A stretch of DNA of 64,000 bases from Metellina segmentata. Lineage: Eukaryota; Arthropoda; Arachnida; Araneae; Tetragnathidae. The stretch is taken from contig OX375883.1 of the NCBI GenBank assembly GCA_947359465.1, positions 21,291,828-21,355,827 on the forward strand, read 5' to 3'. The notes beneath the pieces were generated by a model that saw nothing but the letters and a program-made list of their open reading frames with translations, had not been told where the DNA came from and did not search any database. Below, one piece after another: positions 33,285-44,494 of the stretch; position 1 is the stretch's first letter, and each line of letters opens with the position of its first letter. Both the position numbers and the translations under genes were made by a program.

Positions 33285-33530
33285 CAGGAGGGTTGCGAGT
33301 TCGAAACTAGGTCCAGTTCTAAGGTAGTCGTATACACGGCGGCTGGAGCATGTTTAATCCGTCGTGGCTAACCTCACGTAGGTGAGATGTCGAAGTTTGG
33401 AGAGAGGGGTGCCAGCTCAGGGGTTCTCGTCATCTGACCGTGGTTTAAATTTACGAGGCGTTGTCCTATTATCTTTCCATTCGAGATTGATCCCGGACCA
33501 TCGCTACTTGCCTATTGTGAGACGTTAATT
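33285..33530 (+). mobile_element. Old SINE (D-type head remnant)
   Basis: GGTTGCGAGTTCGAAACTAG is a box B-like head end followed by a diverged SINE-A/D body and GACGTTAATTAACTACC. It is strongly mutated. The following 33535-33895 shows no gene. Confidence 0.6.
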
Positions 33531-33907
33531 AACTACCTATATACACCGTCTGTTTTCGACTACAACATCGTCAAATTCGCCACTCATGGTGACTTTTGGA
33601 TCGAATTTATTTTCGTGGAATAAATCTCTCCACGTCTTTCAAGTTTCGATACCAAATTGGTTCCGTTGCGTTTGTTCGATTTGGCTACAGATGCCCGAAA
33701 GAGTGAAAGTTATTTTATAGCTACCCTGTGCAAAGTTCCGCTACAACCAGTAGTAAGTTGTTAAGCCTTTTAACTTAGAGCAAAGACTCTATGCTGGAAA
33801 ACTAGTCTCTCTCTCTCTTATGTGGAAGCAGACCCCTTCGTACCGAGTTATTCAAAATCTACAGTGGATTAGCCAAAGGCTAGGGAGAGCCTCTATAAAA
33901 TGGAAGA

Positions 33908-34192
33908 CTTTTTTTTTATTTCCAATGGCAAGGCTGGGTACAGATTGCAAAGACACAAATACAATACATAATATGATACAGAAATACAATACAGTACAGA
34001 ATTGACCGAAGTCATTGTAGCCTTATACAAGGCCAGAAGTGATGGTCACTTGTGAAGGGGCACCCAGTGGGTGAACCATCATTGTCCCTAACAAAGGACA
34101 GCACAATTTACATTCATGCCCTGACCCGGATTCGAACAATGAACCTTCCGATCCAGAGGCCAACACCTTGACCACTAGACCGGTTGTTCGGC
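33908..34192 (-). mobile_element. SINE-B, second copy
   Basis: This is the reverse complement of the 4717 copy, with its tail rich in AATAC. The duplication AAAATGGAAGA lies at 33897-33907 and 34193-34203. Confidence 0.82.
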
Positions 34193-34330
34193 AAAATGGA
34201 AGATTAGTCAGGCCTATTTTGTTTATTTAATTTGTGATGAATTTTTTATAAGTTACATTTCTTCCCCTCCCCGTTAAATATCTGACTGATAGCTGCGAGC
34301 GAACGATATTTTTATTCGCAGCGCCACTAC

Positions 34331-34437
34331 ATTACGAGGTGTTGTCCTCGAGTCTTTCCCTTATGGGATTGATCCCGGACCGTCGTCTAAAGCCCGTTGT
34401 GTTGCTCTAGTACGACGTTAAATAAAAATTACTAATC
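34331..34437 (+). mobile_element. SINE-A 3' fragment
   Basis: The distal body from TACGAGGTGTTGTCCTCG to the ATTACT tail. Confidence 0.7.
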
Positions 34438-34445
34438 ACCAATCG

Positions 34446-34750
34446 CAACGCTAATGTAGGTAGTTTTATTAACGTTCCAATGGAACAACACGACGGGCTA
34501 TTGACGGCGGTCCGGGATCAATCCCCCGCAGGTAAGATCCGAGGACAACACACCTCATTTTGAAACAAGGGTAGATTACGAAACAACATCTGATCTGACA
34601 CCCCACTCTCCAAACTTCCGCACCACGCCAACGTGAGGACATTTGGTGCCACGACGGAATTAACTTGCACAAACCCCTTTTGACGGTGTTTGGTTGGATT
34701 CGAACTCGCAACTCTCCGGTCGCTCTTCCAACCGGGCCACTGCGGCTCCT
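34446..34750 (-). mobile_element. SINE-D: alternative tRNA head on the SINE-A-type body
   Basis: Read on the minus strand, the head is GAGCCGCAGTGGCCCGGTTG with GGTTGCGAGTTCGAATCC-like box B. The body matches SINE-A and D (GTCCTCACGTTGGCGTGG, GGTGTCAGATCAGATG). I use SINE-D as a working name for copies with this head. Confidence 0.72.
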
Positions 34751-34816
34751 GAAAGCAAACGATAACTCAATTTCATCCATTGCCAAAGCCAGGTAACTAA
34801 TTTCGGTCCATTTCAG

Positions 34817-35013
34817 CCTTATCATGTCGCTACATCCACAATTGAGAAAAATCCGAACGGAACGCGACGGCATCCGGAAGTTCAGTGACGACATGGTTGA
34901 CGAGCAAATTGCAACATTCGACCCATGTCGACTCAGGGGGTATGTCGACGCCTACATCCTGCACAGGAATGAGCTGCAGCAGAACGGTAAATTGAAGGGA
35001 TCGTCTTTCACAA
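34817..35013 (+). CDS. P450 exon 3: F-G to H helices
   Basis: The acceptor TCCATTTCAG|CC closes codon 222. Residues 223-287 include LIMSLHPQLRKIRTERDGI and DDMVDEQIATFDPCRLRGYV, followed by DAYI. The pattern of DEH-ATFDP-x-RD-x-DAYL is highly typical of CYP2-clan enzymes between helices G and H. The exon ends SSFT at CACAA|GTGAGT (35014), phase 1. Its length and position match the conserved exon structure of the clan. No frame disruption is seen. Confidence 0.9.
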
Positions 35014-35122
35014 GTGAGTACTCTAGCGATTTCGAATTGTGGCAAGAGGAATTACGTCCGGGTCACCAATTGTGGGAATTATATATTTGAGAGTTAACGA
35101 GCTTCTTCACACCAAACCATTG

Positions 35123-35345
35123 CCAACCAACAGGTATAGTGGTAAAGGTGTTAGCCTTTAGATCGGAAGGTTCCTGGTTCGAATCCGGGACCGGGCATGG
35201 ATGTTTGTAAACGTATGGTGTAGAGGCGGATGATGCACCTTCAATATATCGTGACAGAATGTCCTCACGTTGGGTTGGTGTGGAAGTTTGAAGAGTGGGG
35301 TGCCAGCTCAGGTGTTGCTTCGTCATCTGACCGTGGTTCCAATTA
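35123..35345 (+). mobile_element. SINE-A, 3'-truncated copy
   Basis: Head and proximal body are present up to GACCGTGGTTCCAATTAGG. It faces the minus copy at 35360-35687, forming an inverted pair inside intron 3. Confidence 0.75.
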
Positions 35346-35359
35346 GGTGGCGTTGTCTT

Positions 35360-35687
35360 CAATGGTAATTTTAGTTAACGGTCGCACTAGAGCAACACAA
35401 TGGGTATTGACGACGGTCCGGGATCAGCCCCTTAAGGGAAACATCCGAGGACAACACTTCGTAATTTTGAACCACGGTCAGATGACGAAGCAACACCTTA
35501 GCAGGCATTCCACTCTCCAAACGTCCACACCAACCCAACGTGAGGATTTTCAGCCTTGACAGATTTAAGGTACACCAGCCGCCTCTAAACCATACGCTTA
35601 CAAACATCCTTACACGGACCTGAATTCTAACCAGGAACCTTCCGATCTAGAGGCTAACACCTTATATATCAGACCGGATGCTCGGCA
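35360..35687 (-). mobile_element. SINE-A, full-length copy
   Basis: Tail near 35360 (GGTAATTTTAGTTAACG) to head near 35687 (GGATGCTCGGC), with moderate divergence. Confidence 0.75.
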
Positions 35688-35747
35688 CTTTTCTCAGGTT
35701 TGAATCCTTTTCAAACCACTATACTGGTCCTTTCCTTAAAAAAACCA

Positions 35748-36003
35748 GCTCAGGTGTTGCCTTGTCATCTAACCGTGGTTCAAAATTACGAGGTGTTGTT
35801 CTCGAATCATTCCCTTTAGGGTCGAAGTTTTTCGAATCTTTCCCTGAAGGGACTGATTCCGGACCGTAGTCAATAGCCCGTTGTATTGCTCTAGTATGAC
35901 GTTAACTAAACTTACCATTACCCTTTAGGGACTGATCCCGGACCGTCGTCAATAGCCCGTTGTGTTGCTCTAGTACGACGTTAACTAAAATTACCATTGC
36001 CAT
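35748..36003 (+). mobile_element. Two SINE-A 3' fragments in tandem
   Basis: The first ends near 35925 (CTTACCATTACC) and the second, starting CTTTAGGGACTGATCCC, ends near 36003 (CATTGCCATTACC). The junction looks like unequal exchange between tails. Confidence 0.7.
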
Positions 36004-36046
36004 TACCTTAAAAAAAACCTAGGAAATATATCATGGGTCGTACTAG

Positions 36047-36376
36047 TAATTTGGTAATTTTTAGTTAACGTCGTACTAGAGCAACACAACGGGGTATTGA
36101 CGACGGTCCGGGATCAGTCCCTTAAGGGAAAGATCCGAGGACAACACCTCGTAATTTTGAACCACGGTCAGATGACGAAGCAACACCTGAGCTGGCACCC
36201 CACTCTCCAAACTTCCATGCCAACCCAACGTGAGGACTTTCGGCCAAGACAGATTTAAGGTGCACCAGCCGCCTCTACACCATACGTTTACAAACATCCA
36301 TGCCCGGACCCGGATTCGAACCAGGAACCTTCCGATCTAGAGGCTAACACCTTAACCACTATAACTGTTGGTCGGC
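36047..36376 (-). mobile_element. SINE-A, full-length copy
   Basis: It is flanked by TGGGTCGTACTAG (36034-36046) and TGGGTCGCACTAG (36377-36389), a 13-bp duplication with one difference. Confidence 0.83.
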
Positions 36377-36435
36377 TGGGTCGCACTAGAGCAGCCGTTA
36401 AGGACAAATACGGTCAAACCGGATTAGAAGTCAAG

Positions 36436-36690
36436 GACGGAGTTGCCGGATTGGAAGAGTAACGGACTAGCAACCGGAGGGTTGCGAGTTCGAATCCAAC
36501 CAAAACCGTCGTGTACAAATGGGATAAATATCCTGACATTGGCGGGATGCCAGCTCAGGTGTGACCTCGGTATCTATACGTGGTTCAAAATTGCGTGTTG
36601 TCTTCGGAAGTTTCACTTCGGGGATTGATCCCGGACCGTCGCCAACAGTCCGAGGTGTTGCTCCATTGTTACGATAGTTAAATACCTCCT
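36436..36690 (+). mobile_element. SINE-D copy
   Basis: The head reads GGAAGAGTAACGGACTAGC with box B-like GGTTGCGAGTTCGAATCC. The body is shortened and ends in GTTAAATACCTCC. Confidence 0.75.
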
Positions 36691-36904
36691 GATCAGCAGC
36701 CGTGCAGGGAAGACAACGTATTAAGGTGGAGTGCATGAGACTGTACCGTCATGCAACAATTATACGGACAGCTGTTTTAAAATTAAACTAATTTTAATGG
36801 TTACAAGTTTAGATATATTTTGGGTACAGCCATCGACATTGAAACCTGCCTGGAGCCAATGGCTCTGCAACACAGAGGTCTTCTCTCGTCAATCGTCAGA
36901 ATTA

Positions 36905-37348
36905 GGCACGGTGCACGCATCCGGTATTTCAACGTGCGGCGCCACTGCGGCACCAAAGCCCAACTATGCACACATAACCGTGAAATGACGCACGAACTCA
37001 TTTCGCGCCATTTGCGATAATAATTCTATCGAAGAAAACGTGTTTATTTCGCTTACTTGGTGTAAAAAAAAGTATATTTTGAAACAAAATAGACGTTCTG
37101 GGTTTCAGCCATTTATTAATTTTTATTTATGTTCCATTTATTTATGCAAACAAGGTACTTCAGAACGGAGTCACATGTGCGGCGCCGTGAGGAACTGCGG
37201 TACAAATGGCACGCAAGTTGGACGTGCGTCACCCTAGCGGCACTTTAGGCATGTGTACACTGCTCCATTGGATCTAATGTATCTCAGACCACACTTGCGT
37301 TACATCAGCGGCGCCGCACGTTCAAAAAACGGATGTGCGCACCGTGCC
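36905..37348. mobile_element. PIF/Harbinger-like MITE
   Basis: It is flanked by TTA (36902-36904 and 37349-37351). The inverted ends are about 45 bp and start GGCACGGTGCRCRCATCC, sharing AACGTGCGGCGCC. The 3-bp TTA duplication and the G-rich ends are hallmarks of PIF/Harbinger. It is 444 bp and non-coding. The region 37352-37861 next to it shows no gene. Confidence 0.75.
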
Positions 37349-37861
37349 TTAGTCTCTCGTTTTCTGTTCATTCTCACAATCTTTCCATACCCCAATCTCT
37401 CGAGTCCCAGGTGCGAACCGGGGGGGATTTCCGAGCCCTCTACAAGTGTTTCTCAAGAAGGGACTTTCTGTTGGGAACTCATAGCTTTCCGCCCACAGCT
37501 GCGGAATCCATCCGTTCCCACGTATCCCAAACGTGTGTCAGCTTCTGCCTTTCCGGCACGGGATTAAGAGATGGGAACGGGTCCTTTGAAGATCGGTGGA
37601 AAATCGTTCCCGGGCATTTCTGAATTTAAATGCCAGACATAAAGGCTGAGGAAGGGGCTGACCGAAACGGAACGCCAGGCCACCGATGAGAAAAACTCTC
37701 TCTCGGTACTTTCTCACAAGCACACGTGCAATCACTGAAGTTGTTGTTGTCAGTCTTGATGCACATTCACGACGCCCACGTGTTAGAGAAAAGGGGTCGG
37801 ATAGTACAAGACCCTTGGCGTGTTAATAAACCTGTTCTTTTTTTTTTAACCCGTTTCACAG

Positions 37862-38125
37862 CAGGGAGACTGAAGGCCAACACCGTGAACCTGTTCTTCG
37901 AGGGGACAGAGACGACCAGCTTCACCATCACGAGCCTGCTGCTGGAGCTGAGCAAGCACCCGGATGTGCAGGGGCTGGCCCAGGCGGAGCTCGACGCAGT
38001 GGTTGGTAGGGAGAGGCTGCCCTCCTGGACCGACAGACAGAACCTCCCGTACATGGACGCCACTTTACAGGAGCTGTACAGGACGGCCTCCCAGATTCTG
38101 GTCTCCACCATGTACTCCAATTTCA
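37862..38125 (+). CDS. P450 exon 4: I to K helices
   Basis: The acceptor CCGTTTCACAG|CA gives T-GRLKANTVNL; an alternative AG three bases on (37865) would only drop one residue. The I-helix oxygen-activation motif is EGTETT at 301-306. The K-helix ExxR is E358-L-Y-R361 in DATLQELYR. The J-helix stretch LSKHPDVQGLAQAELDAVVG is canonical. The donor TTTCA|GTAAGT is at 38126, phase 1. The exon is GC-rich and unbroken. The first I-helix residue is E301 where many relatives have alanine or glycine, a tolerated variant. Confidence 0.92.
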
Positions 38126-38733
38126 GTAAGTGGAAGTCTGCGTTTGCGCTGTTTGGTATACAGGGTGATTAGGGACTCTCTGGTAATGATGGATCAAGTC
38201 AAGTGGGGGGCCCCAAGAGGTAAAATTTTCCGAGACCCTCAACTTTAAGTTTAAAAAAACAATTTCAGGAAAACTCTCATTGTTTTATTATTATAAAACC
38301 TCAATTATAAACCTCAGATGAAGAAGCATTTTCTCCCACTGACCACTATTGACGTCCGCCTTTGGAACCATTTCAAGTTTTTTTTTCACCTTCAATCTCT
38401 TCGCAATTAAATGGGAATGGTAGAAAACAGATTCGAATGACCTTCGTATCATTCTAGATTAATTCATTTTTAATGTCCTGAGAAACGGATTCGAATAAAG
38501 CAAAATAAATTATAAAAGTTATCAGAGGCGTTCTTCAGTGCTTTTTTCAATCTCAGCGATCGTTAAAGATAGAATGAAAATTACGGATTTGAAAACTGCG
38601 GAAAATTTTAAACCACACAGATGCCTTATACATTTGATTTTCTTTTAATAAATAATTTTTCAATTAAATATTTTTTTTTTGGTTTGTCATGCACACTAAC
38701 ACCAAGGGCAATGTGACCCACCACGAAAATAAC

Positions 38734-39769
38734 ACTAGCGCCTCAGCGTACAGCGTAAGTGTCCGACAAGTTGAATCTGATTGGCTCCTCATATATATGT
38801 TGTATGTTGGTTGTTAATAGTATTTCTCACCAACTTATTCTAAGGGTACTTATACTTTTAAAGAGCTATTTTCCGTGTAGCAACGATGGCCTAATGGCTA
38901 AAGTCACCTACCTTTAGATTGGCGTCGGCAGCGGAGGATGACTTTACGAAATCAAATCCAGCTGGCAGAAAAATTTTTAGATCCTCCAAATTATTTAAAA
39001 CAATTCCAATTTAATTCCTTTTGAGTCTAAATTACTTTTCCTAATTTTTAATACCCTTTTTATATTTTCCAAGCTTCCGTTGATTTTATATAAATAATCT
39101 AAGAACCACTCCTGAACTCACTACCAGCTGATATTTTTCCGCCCCTCTGCCGTCCTCTTTGCTTTAGGATGATGGTGTCGTATCCACCCCTGGCTTAGGA
39201 CCATTCTGATGTAACAAAAAGCATACATAAAACACTAACTTGTATAATTATTAACTTATATAATAAAAGGATACAATTTTCGGCTCCCACCTCTACCCAC
39301 CCATAGCCATGGGAAAAGAAGAAAGCAGAAAAATTATTCCTTTATTTATGTTTTTAATTGTGACTAATAAAGTAGTTTTTACTTAAAATACATAATTGAT
39401 ACCATTGTTCTAAGTAAAAACCAGGAAAGATGGGACTTGGTGTTGAAAAACACATTTTTTTAATACCATAATAGAAATTCAGGCACTAAAATTGGGTTAC
39501 CATACCAGAATTACTATTTTAACTATGCATAAATAAATGCCATATTAAATATGTTTTTTTTTTCGGTATGAAAAACGACCGCTTTCCACAGTAAAAATAA
39601 AGCAAAATGTTAAAACCTTTCGAAAACCGTTCCTATCGGTCAAAGAGATCTGCGCCAAAACGTTGATAAATAGCCAAATGAAACACCTTTACGTCTCAGA
39701 GGTCACATGATCATACCAGCCAATCAGAGTAACTTGTCGGACACTTACGCTGTACGCTGAGGCGCCTGT
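38734..39769. mobile_element. DNA transposon with 8-bp duplication, non-autonomous
   Basis: AAAATAAC is duplicated at 38726-38733 and 39770-39777. The ends read ACTAGCGCCTCAGCGTACAG and, inverted, ACAGGCGCCTCAGCGTACAG, and the inverted repeat continues for about 50 bp (GTAAGTGTCCGACAAGTT). It is 1036 bp with no coding frame. A weak tRNA-like stretch lies near 38880-38960. The 8-bp duplication fits hAT, P or Merlin types; I cannot choose. Confidence 0.75.
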
Positions 39770-39848
39770 AAAATAACTGTCACGGGCAAATCCGTTATGG
39801 TTGTTATCCGATAGGCTACAAATTCGCATTTGGTTTCCGAAGCAAACC

Positions 39849-40184
39849 GCCGACCAAGCGGTATAGTGGTTAACGTGTTAGCCTCTGGATCGGAATGTTC
39901 CTGGTTCGATTCCGGGTCCGTGCATGGATGTTTGTAAGCGGCTGAGAGGCGGCTAGTGCACCTTAAATATGTCGTGGCCGAAAGTGCTCACGTTAGGTTG
40001 GTGTGGAAGTTTGGAGAGTGGTGTGCCAGCTCAGCTGTTGCTTCGTCATCTGACCGTGGTTCAAAATTACGAGGTGTTGTCCTCGAATCTTTCCCTTAAG
40101 GGACTGTTCCCGGACCGTCGTCAATTAGCCCGTTGTGTTGCTCTAGTACGACGTTAACTAAAATTATCATTACTATTACCAGCA
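39849..40184 (+). mobile_element. SINE-A copy with 12-bp duplication
   Basis: CCGAAGCAAACC lies at 39837-39848 and 40185-40196. A small deletion occurs after the head (GTAAGCGGCTGAGAGG). Confidence 0.85.
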
Positions 40185-40374
40185 CCGAAGCAAACCAACA
40201 CCACGAGCAACTCCATTATGTCTGTTATCCAATTGGCTACGAATTCTCATTTGGTTTGCGAAGCAAACTAATAACCCCACGAAAGCAACAGGCATGGGCA
40301 ATGCCGGGCTAGCCACGCAGTGGCTAGTATCTTATAAAATGAATTGACTAGGAAATTTTTTCTAACTGTAAATT

Positions 40375-40770
40375 CATGTCTCACTTCTTTGTTTTCATGA
40401 TAAAAACATTTTTCTATTTTGTTGTCTGCAATTTTGTCCATAAATGATAGTCCTGATCAACCAAATGCCTTTTTTTCAACTTTGTCAATTTCTTCTCTGA
40501 AATTATTGATAAAATTTTCTAATGACCTCTGTAGAATAGACCCTTTTAATAGTTAGCTTTCCACTGATTGCAGTGGTTTACTAGTAGCATTTATTCTTTG
40601 TAAATTAGTATTCCAAGAAGTGCCATTAGGGCGATTTCATATTTCTCCAATTTCTTCAGAAGTGAAGTCGCCTCCACTATGGTAACTTTTTTCTTCTTCT
40701 GAATTACGAATTTCTGCTAAAGCCTCTTTAATATTGGTGAAACCAAGACTTGTAGCTAATACAGCATCTG
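40375..40770 (-). pseudogene. hAT-like (ZMYM1-type) fragment, copy 2, left part
   Basis: It is parallel to 1-404 in the same orientation (TCTTTGTTTTCATGATAAAA, TTTTGTTGTCTGC, AAGTGAAGTCGCCTCCACTA). The minus strand keeps TSLGFTNIKEALAEIRN. The similarity stops abruptly at 40770, where the element 40771-44693 begins, and resumes at 44694. Confidence 0.6.
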
Positions 40771-41169
40771 AGTAACCCCACACGCAAAACCTGTTAAATC
40801 CATATTTTTTTGAAATAGACATTTTGGTATATCCTGATACTCTAACATATGAGCTTTATATTCCACCGGATTTCAAGTGCGAAAGCTTGTTTAAGGGGTT
40901 TAAAAACTAAAAGGAAAAATGAGTCAGTTTCCAAAACTTGTTAAATCCTTGTCAGTTGCAGAAGCAAAACTCGTTAATTTGGTCCTCCATGTTTATATCA
41001 GCAAAAGCCGTTATTATAGGTTGGAACAATATAGACACTTGATGTAAACAGATACCGAACCAGTCAATTTATCGTAGGTGTTGTAGATTTGTGAATACCC
41101 GATCGAATCCAAGTTCTTTTAATGCAGGCATGAACAGTAACCACTAAGCCACCGTGGTGGTGAAGCTCG

Positions 41170-42830
41170 TCAATTTCAGAAATACGATAATAAAAGACAA
41201 GTGGTTAAAGATTTTATCAAAACTTTTCATCTAACGCAAAACCATTACTCTAAGGGGAAAATTAGAATAACGCAGTACCTAACCAGCGAGTTGTCTGTAA
41301 AAAAATATGGGAAATTTACCTACAACAGCAGAGAGAAAAAGAGCTTAAATTGAAGTATGAGTTCCTTCGAAACAGTTTTTAATGCTAATTTTAATATGCT
41401 TAATTGCATCTTATAGACAAGTGCTCAGCGTGCATGTGTTTAGATTAGGGTTGCACAACCTTTTAGGGAGAAGGGCCACTCGCACCGTTGATTGAAACAT
41501 GGGGGGGCCTCAAATGAAGTTACAGCACAGACACAATGAAAGTGCTACTACCCAATTATGTACAGCTGTTATTACACTTAATATGTATAGTAAAAAAAAA
41601 AAACTTATTTTTTTAAGATTAAACTTACAAAAGTTTTCTCAAAAAATCTAGGAGCTTGTTATAGATTGCTAAATGAATGGTATTGTGAATAGTTTAAAAA
41701 AAGAAGTTAACAAACATTTGCAATGATCAATCATTTAGAATTACTTTTAAGAATGTGTCTCAAGAACGTCATATGTACTTCAGCAAATTATTTTAGGTTA
41801 TAAATTTAATAACAGTAATAGTACAATGAGCAATAAAGATAAGTATCAGAAATTTTAATGATTATCAGTAAAATTAGAAATAAAAATTACAGCATCAAAT
41901 ATATTTATTATTAAAATTTCTAAAGCATAAACAATAATTATGTTACAGCTTGCTAATGGGATGGCTGATACTGAGTTTTATTAACTAATTTAGCTATGTT
42001 AGGTTCAATACTGCTAATAGAAACTCTGAAGACTGTTTCTAAATGTTTGTCAGTCAATTTGCTTCTTAACTTAAATCCTCTTGGAAGTTTAGAGTCAAAA
42101 TTAGTTTGTGGGCCGCAAATTGATGATTCGCAGGCCGCATGTGGCCCGCGGGCCGCAGGTTGTGCACTTTTAGTTTAGATAATAAAATCTGGGCAGACAG
42201 CAATAGGGAAAAAAAAGGAAGAACTAAAAGCAGAACTACTAATCCATAAAAAGAGGGCTGACACATTTTATGAAAAGTTGTGTCAAAATGAAGACAATGA
42301 AATAATCCTAAGCTATGAATGTCAAAAGAATTTAATATTGCTAAAAATACCTGACCAGGAGGCGTATTATCGAAGTCTGCTATACTTATATAATTTCACT
42401 GTATGTGAGGGTGATTCATAATCGAGACAAACCAAAGAAAACACTGTTTCATACATATGCACAGAAAATGAATTTTCTAAGGGATCCAGATAAGTATCTG
42501 CAGATTTTTCGAAAAAGTTAGTACTCTCGTTCACTCAGAAAGTGATTGTAGAGTGTTGGAATGAAAACTATCATCAAATGACGTAATGAAAAAAAAACTG
42601 CTTGGCACTTTCATTTTTTTTATATATAGAGAGTTTCACAAGAAATAAAACTAGAACAACCGTCCTTATTCGCGGTGAGCATTTTTACAATTTTGAAATG
42701 CTTATCTGTAAAACACTTTGTAAAAAAGATAAAAGTTTATAAACATTCATCCTGAAGAGGTGCAAAGAGGAGTTACTCTGAAGGCTGCCAAAATTACTGA
42801 TGTGAAACGTCTCTTAACCCATCACTTCTG
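41170..42830 (+). pseudogene. Decayed gene of an arthropod repeat-encoded protein family
   Basis: Pieces in order on the plus strand are: HYSKGKIRITQYLTSELSVK (near 41240); then, after a MITE, ELKAELLIHKKRADTFYEKL and DCQ-like CQKNLILLKIPDQEAYY with RSLLYLYNFTVCEG (42200-42415); then NTVSYICTENEFSKGS and KKLVLSFTQKVIVECWNE; then GVTLKAAKITDVKRLLTHHF near 42775. This order recalls a large protein family frequent in arthropod and hydrozoan genomes that I take for a transposase, though I cannot name it. Stops and frame changes occur throughout. The VGKTMFLNTL fragments at 12956-13232 and 18756-18980 look like the N-terminal part of the same family. Confidence 0.5.
41446..42172. mobile_element. 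hAT-type MITE (TAGGG ends)
   Basis: The perfect 8-bp duplication GTTTAGAT lies at 41438-41445 and 42173-42180. The ends read TAGGGTTGCACAACCTTTTA and, inverted, TAAAAGTGCACAACCTGCGG. It splits the decayed gene at 41170-42830, so it inserted later. It is 727 bp and non-coding. Confidence 0.82.
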
Positions 42831-43216
42831 TAGTGTCTATAACCACATAATTCTATAGTTCGGGCTTGACCCAAGCCCGGCAGCAGATTCTTTAAATTCA
42901 CTATAAATATAATTTACCAAATGATCTTTGAAATTAAGTTGGGGTACTCACCCCTCTGTAGTTGGATCCACTGGTATCCAAATCTGGTTTGATTCTGTAC
43001 TTCAATAACAAAGATGTACACTTCTTGCACAACAATAACTTTATTTAACTAAAACGTAACGGAACATATAATTATACATTTGTGAACTCGCCACTACTGT
43101 GAGGCCTTAGCCGTAAAAATATACTACCGTCCTGCTACAGTACAGGGACGGGGTCTCTGATAAAAACCTTTCTTCCCAAGACACAACTCCTTGCAGCTGG
43201 CAACTTTCTCAACTGC

Positions 43217-43447
43217 ATGCGTCAGCTAGCAACGGAATTGCGGAGCAATAGCTCAACGGTTGCATTACGTAGCAAAGTACTTACAATTCTTAACAACTTC
43301 GGTGAAAGGTGGGAAGACAATTTGTATCTTCAGTTTTATAAGGATGTTTTTGATGAACAATTACTATTAAAGAAACTTTCTCTCCCGCCAGTTAATGAGG
43401 AAGAGCTGGATTTTGATTTGAATGAAGACGATGAAGATATCCGATAA
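43217..43447 (+). CDS. Unassigned 76-codon open frame
   Basis: The protein ends in a strongly acidic tail (NEEELDFDLNEDDEDIR) after a leucine-rich part. I recognise no family. It lies in 42840-43690, which otherwise has repeat-like non-coding sequence, possibly LTR remnants. It may be the end of an element-encoded protein. Confidence 0.25.
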   Translation: MRQLATELRSNSSTVALRSKVLTILNNFGERWEDNLYLQFYKDVFDEQLLLKKLSLPPVNEEELDFDLNEDDEDIR

Positions 43448-43952
43448 ATGTGTTAGCTTCTACTTAAAACTATCAGGGAAGGCATGAGAGGAGGAGGCGT
43501 TGCTTGATAACAAATAACAAGTTTATTAATTAATGAAATGACATCACGAATACAAAGTAGCAGACCACACGAGAGAGTACGTTACGTGTTTCCATACAAA
43601 AAACATACATTCACCCTCTCTCCGATACAATCGCCATTACAAATCCCGAGCATACGTTTGATGACTCTACTGCCATCTATTGACCGTTAAAATTATTGTG
43701 CTACAAATAAGAATATAACAAATGTGTGAAATTTAAATTTAAAAATTGACCTTTAATATGGTATATTATGTATTTATTGATCAAGTTATTCCATATAAAG
43801 TCTATGTAATGTACAATATTTTTTTAAATTTAATTTTATGACCTATTTTCAGACATATAACGTGTTTTATAACTTGAGTCTTAAAGCCTAAACCGATCAT
43901 ACAATTGCAAAACCTGTTATATAATTTTACCAGATGCAAAACCCGTTAAATC

Positions 43953-44494
43953 TAGAGTGCCTATATAATAAGAGTGGCGACAAGGGACCAAATCTGGCCC
44001 AATGCGCATGCGCGGCAGCCATTTTTCTACCAGAATCGTCTCAAAGAAGATTGCTGGGCGAATTACTATATTTTTTCAGGGTGAACAAAAAGCATATGAT
44101 TGTTATAATATGGATACATTCGGTATAAATGAATCATATAAACGCTCAATTACATGTGTAATGGATGAGATGGATTGCACAACGCGCTAACTTAGATTGC
44201 GGGAAACACCCACAAGTTGTTCAAAAAAAGCTATTTACTCAAAAAACCTTCAAATTTATACTGACAAAACACTACAAAAATAATAAATAAACATTCTGGA
44301 ACACGAAATGGAACATGAAAAAGCTATATTTTCCTAAAAATTTAATATACACACGTTTTTCTGGAACACAAAAAAAGTTCCCATGTTAAGTCTACGGGAG
44401 TTAGGAAAAGACCGCCTCGGGCGGTAGAAAAGGTCTCTAAGCCAATCAGAAAGTGTTTCCCGTATGTCGCCACTCTTATTATATAGGCACTCTA
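43953..44494 (+). mobile_element. hAT-type MITE (TAGAG family), copy 2
   Basis: The perfect 8-bp duplication GTTAAATC lies at 43945-43952 and 44495-44502. The ends read TAGAGTGCCTATATAATAAG. It is 542 bp and in inverse orientation to copy 1 at 6631-7168. The 62-codon frame (44002-44190) differs from copy 1 at only a few residues. It landed in one of the GCAAAACCCGTTAAATC subterminal motifs of the 3.9-kb element. Confidence 0.85.

Noticed and set aside
36820..37237. Short open frames around 36820-37237 as extra P450 exons
   Set aside because: They lie in or next to the Harbinger-like MITE, and the P450 reading frame closes perfectly without them.
38880..38960. tRNA or SINE head in the 38734-39769 element
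   Set aside because: Box A-like GATGGCCTAATGGCTAAAG is present but box B is too damaged and no body or tail follows.
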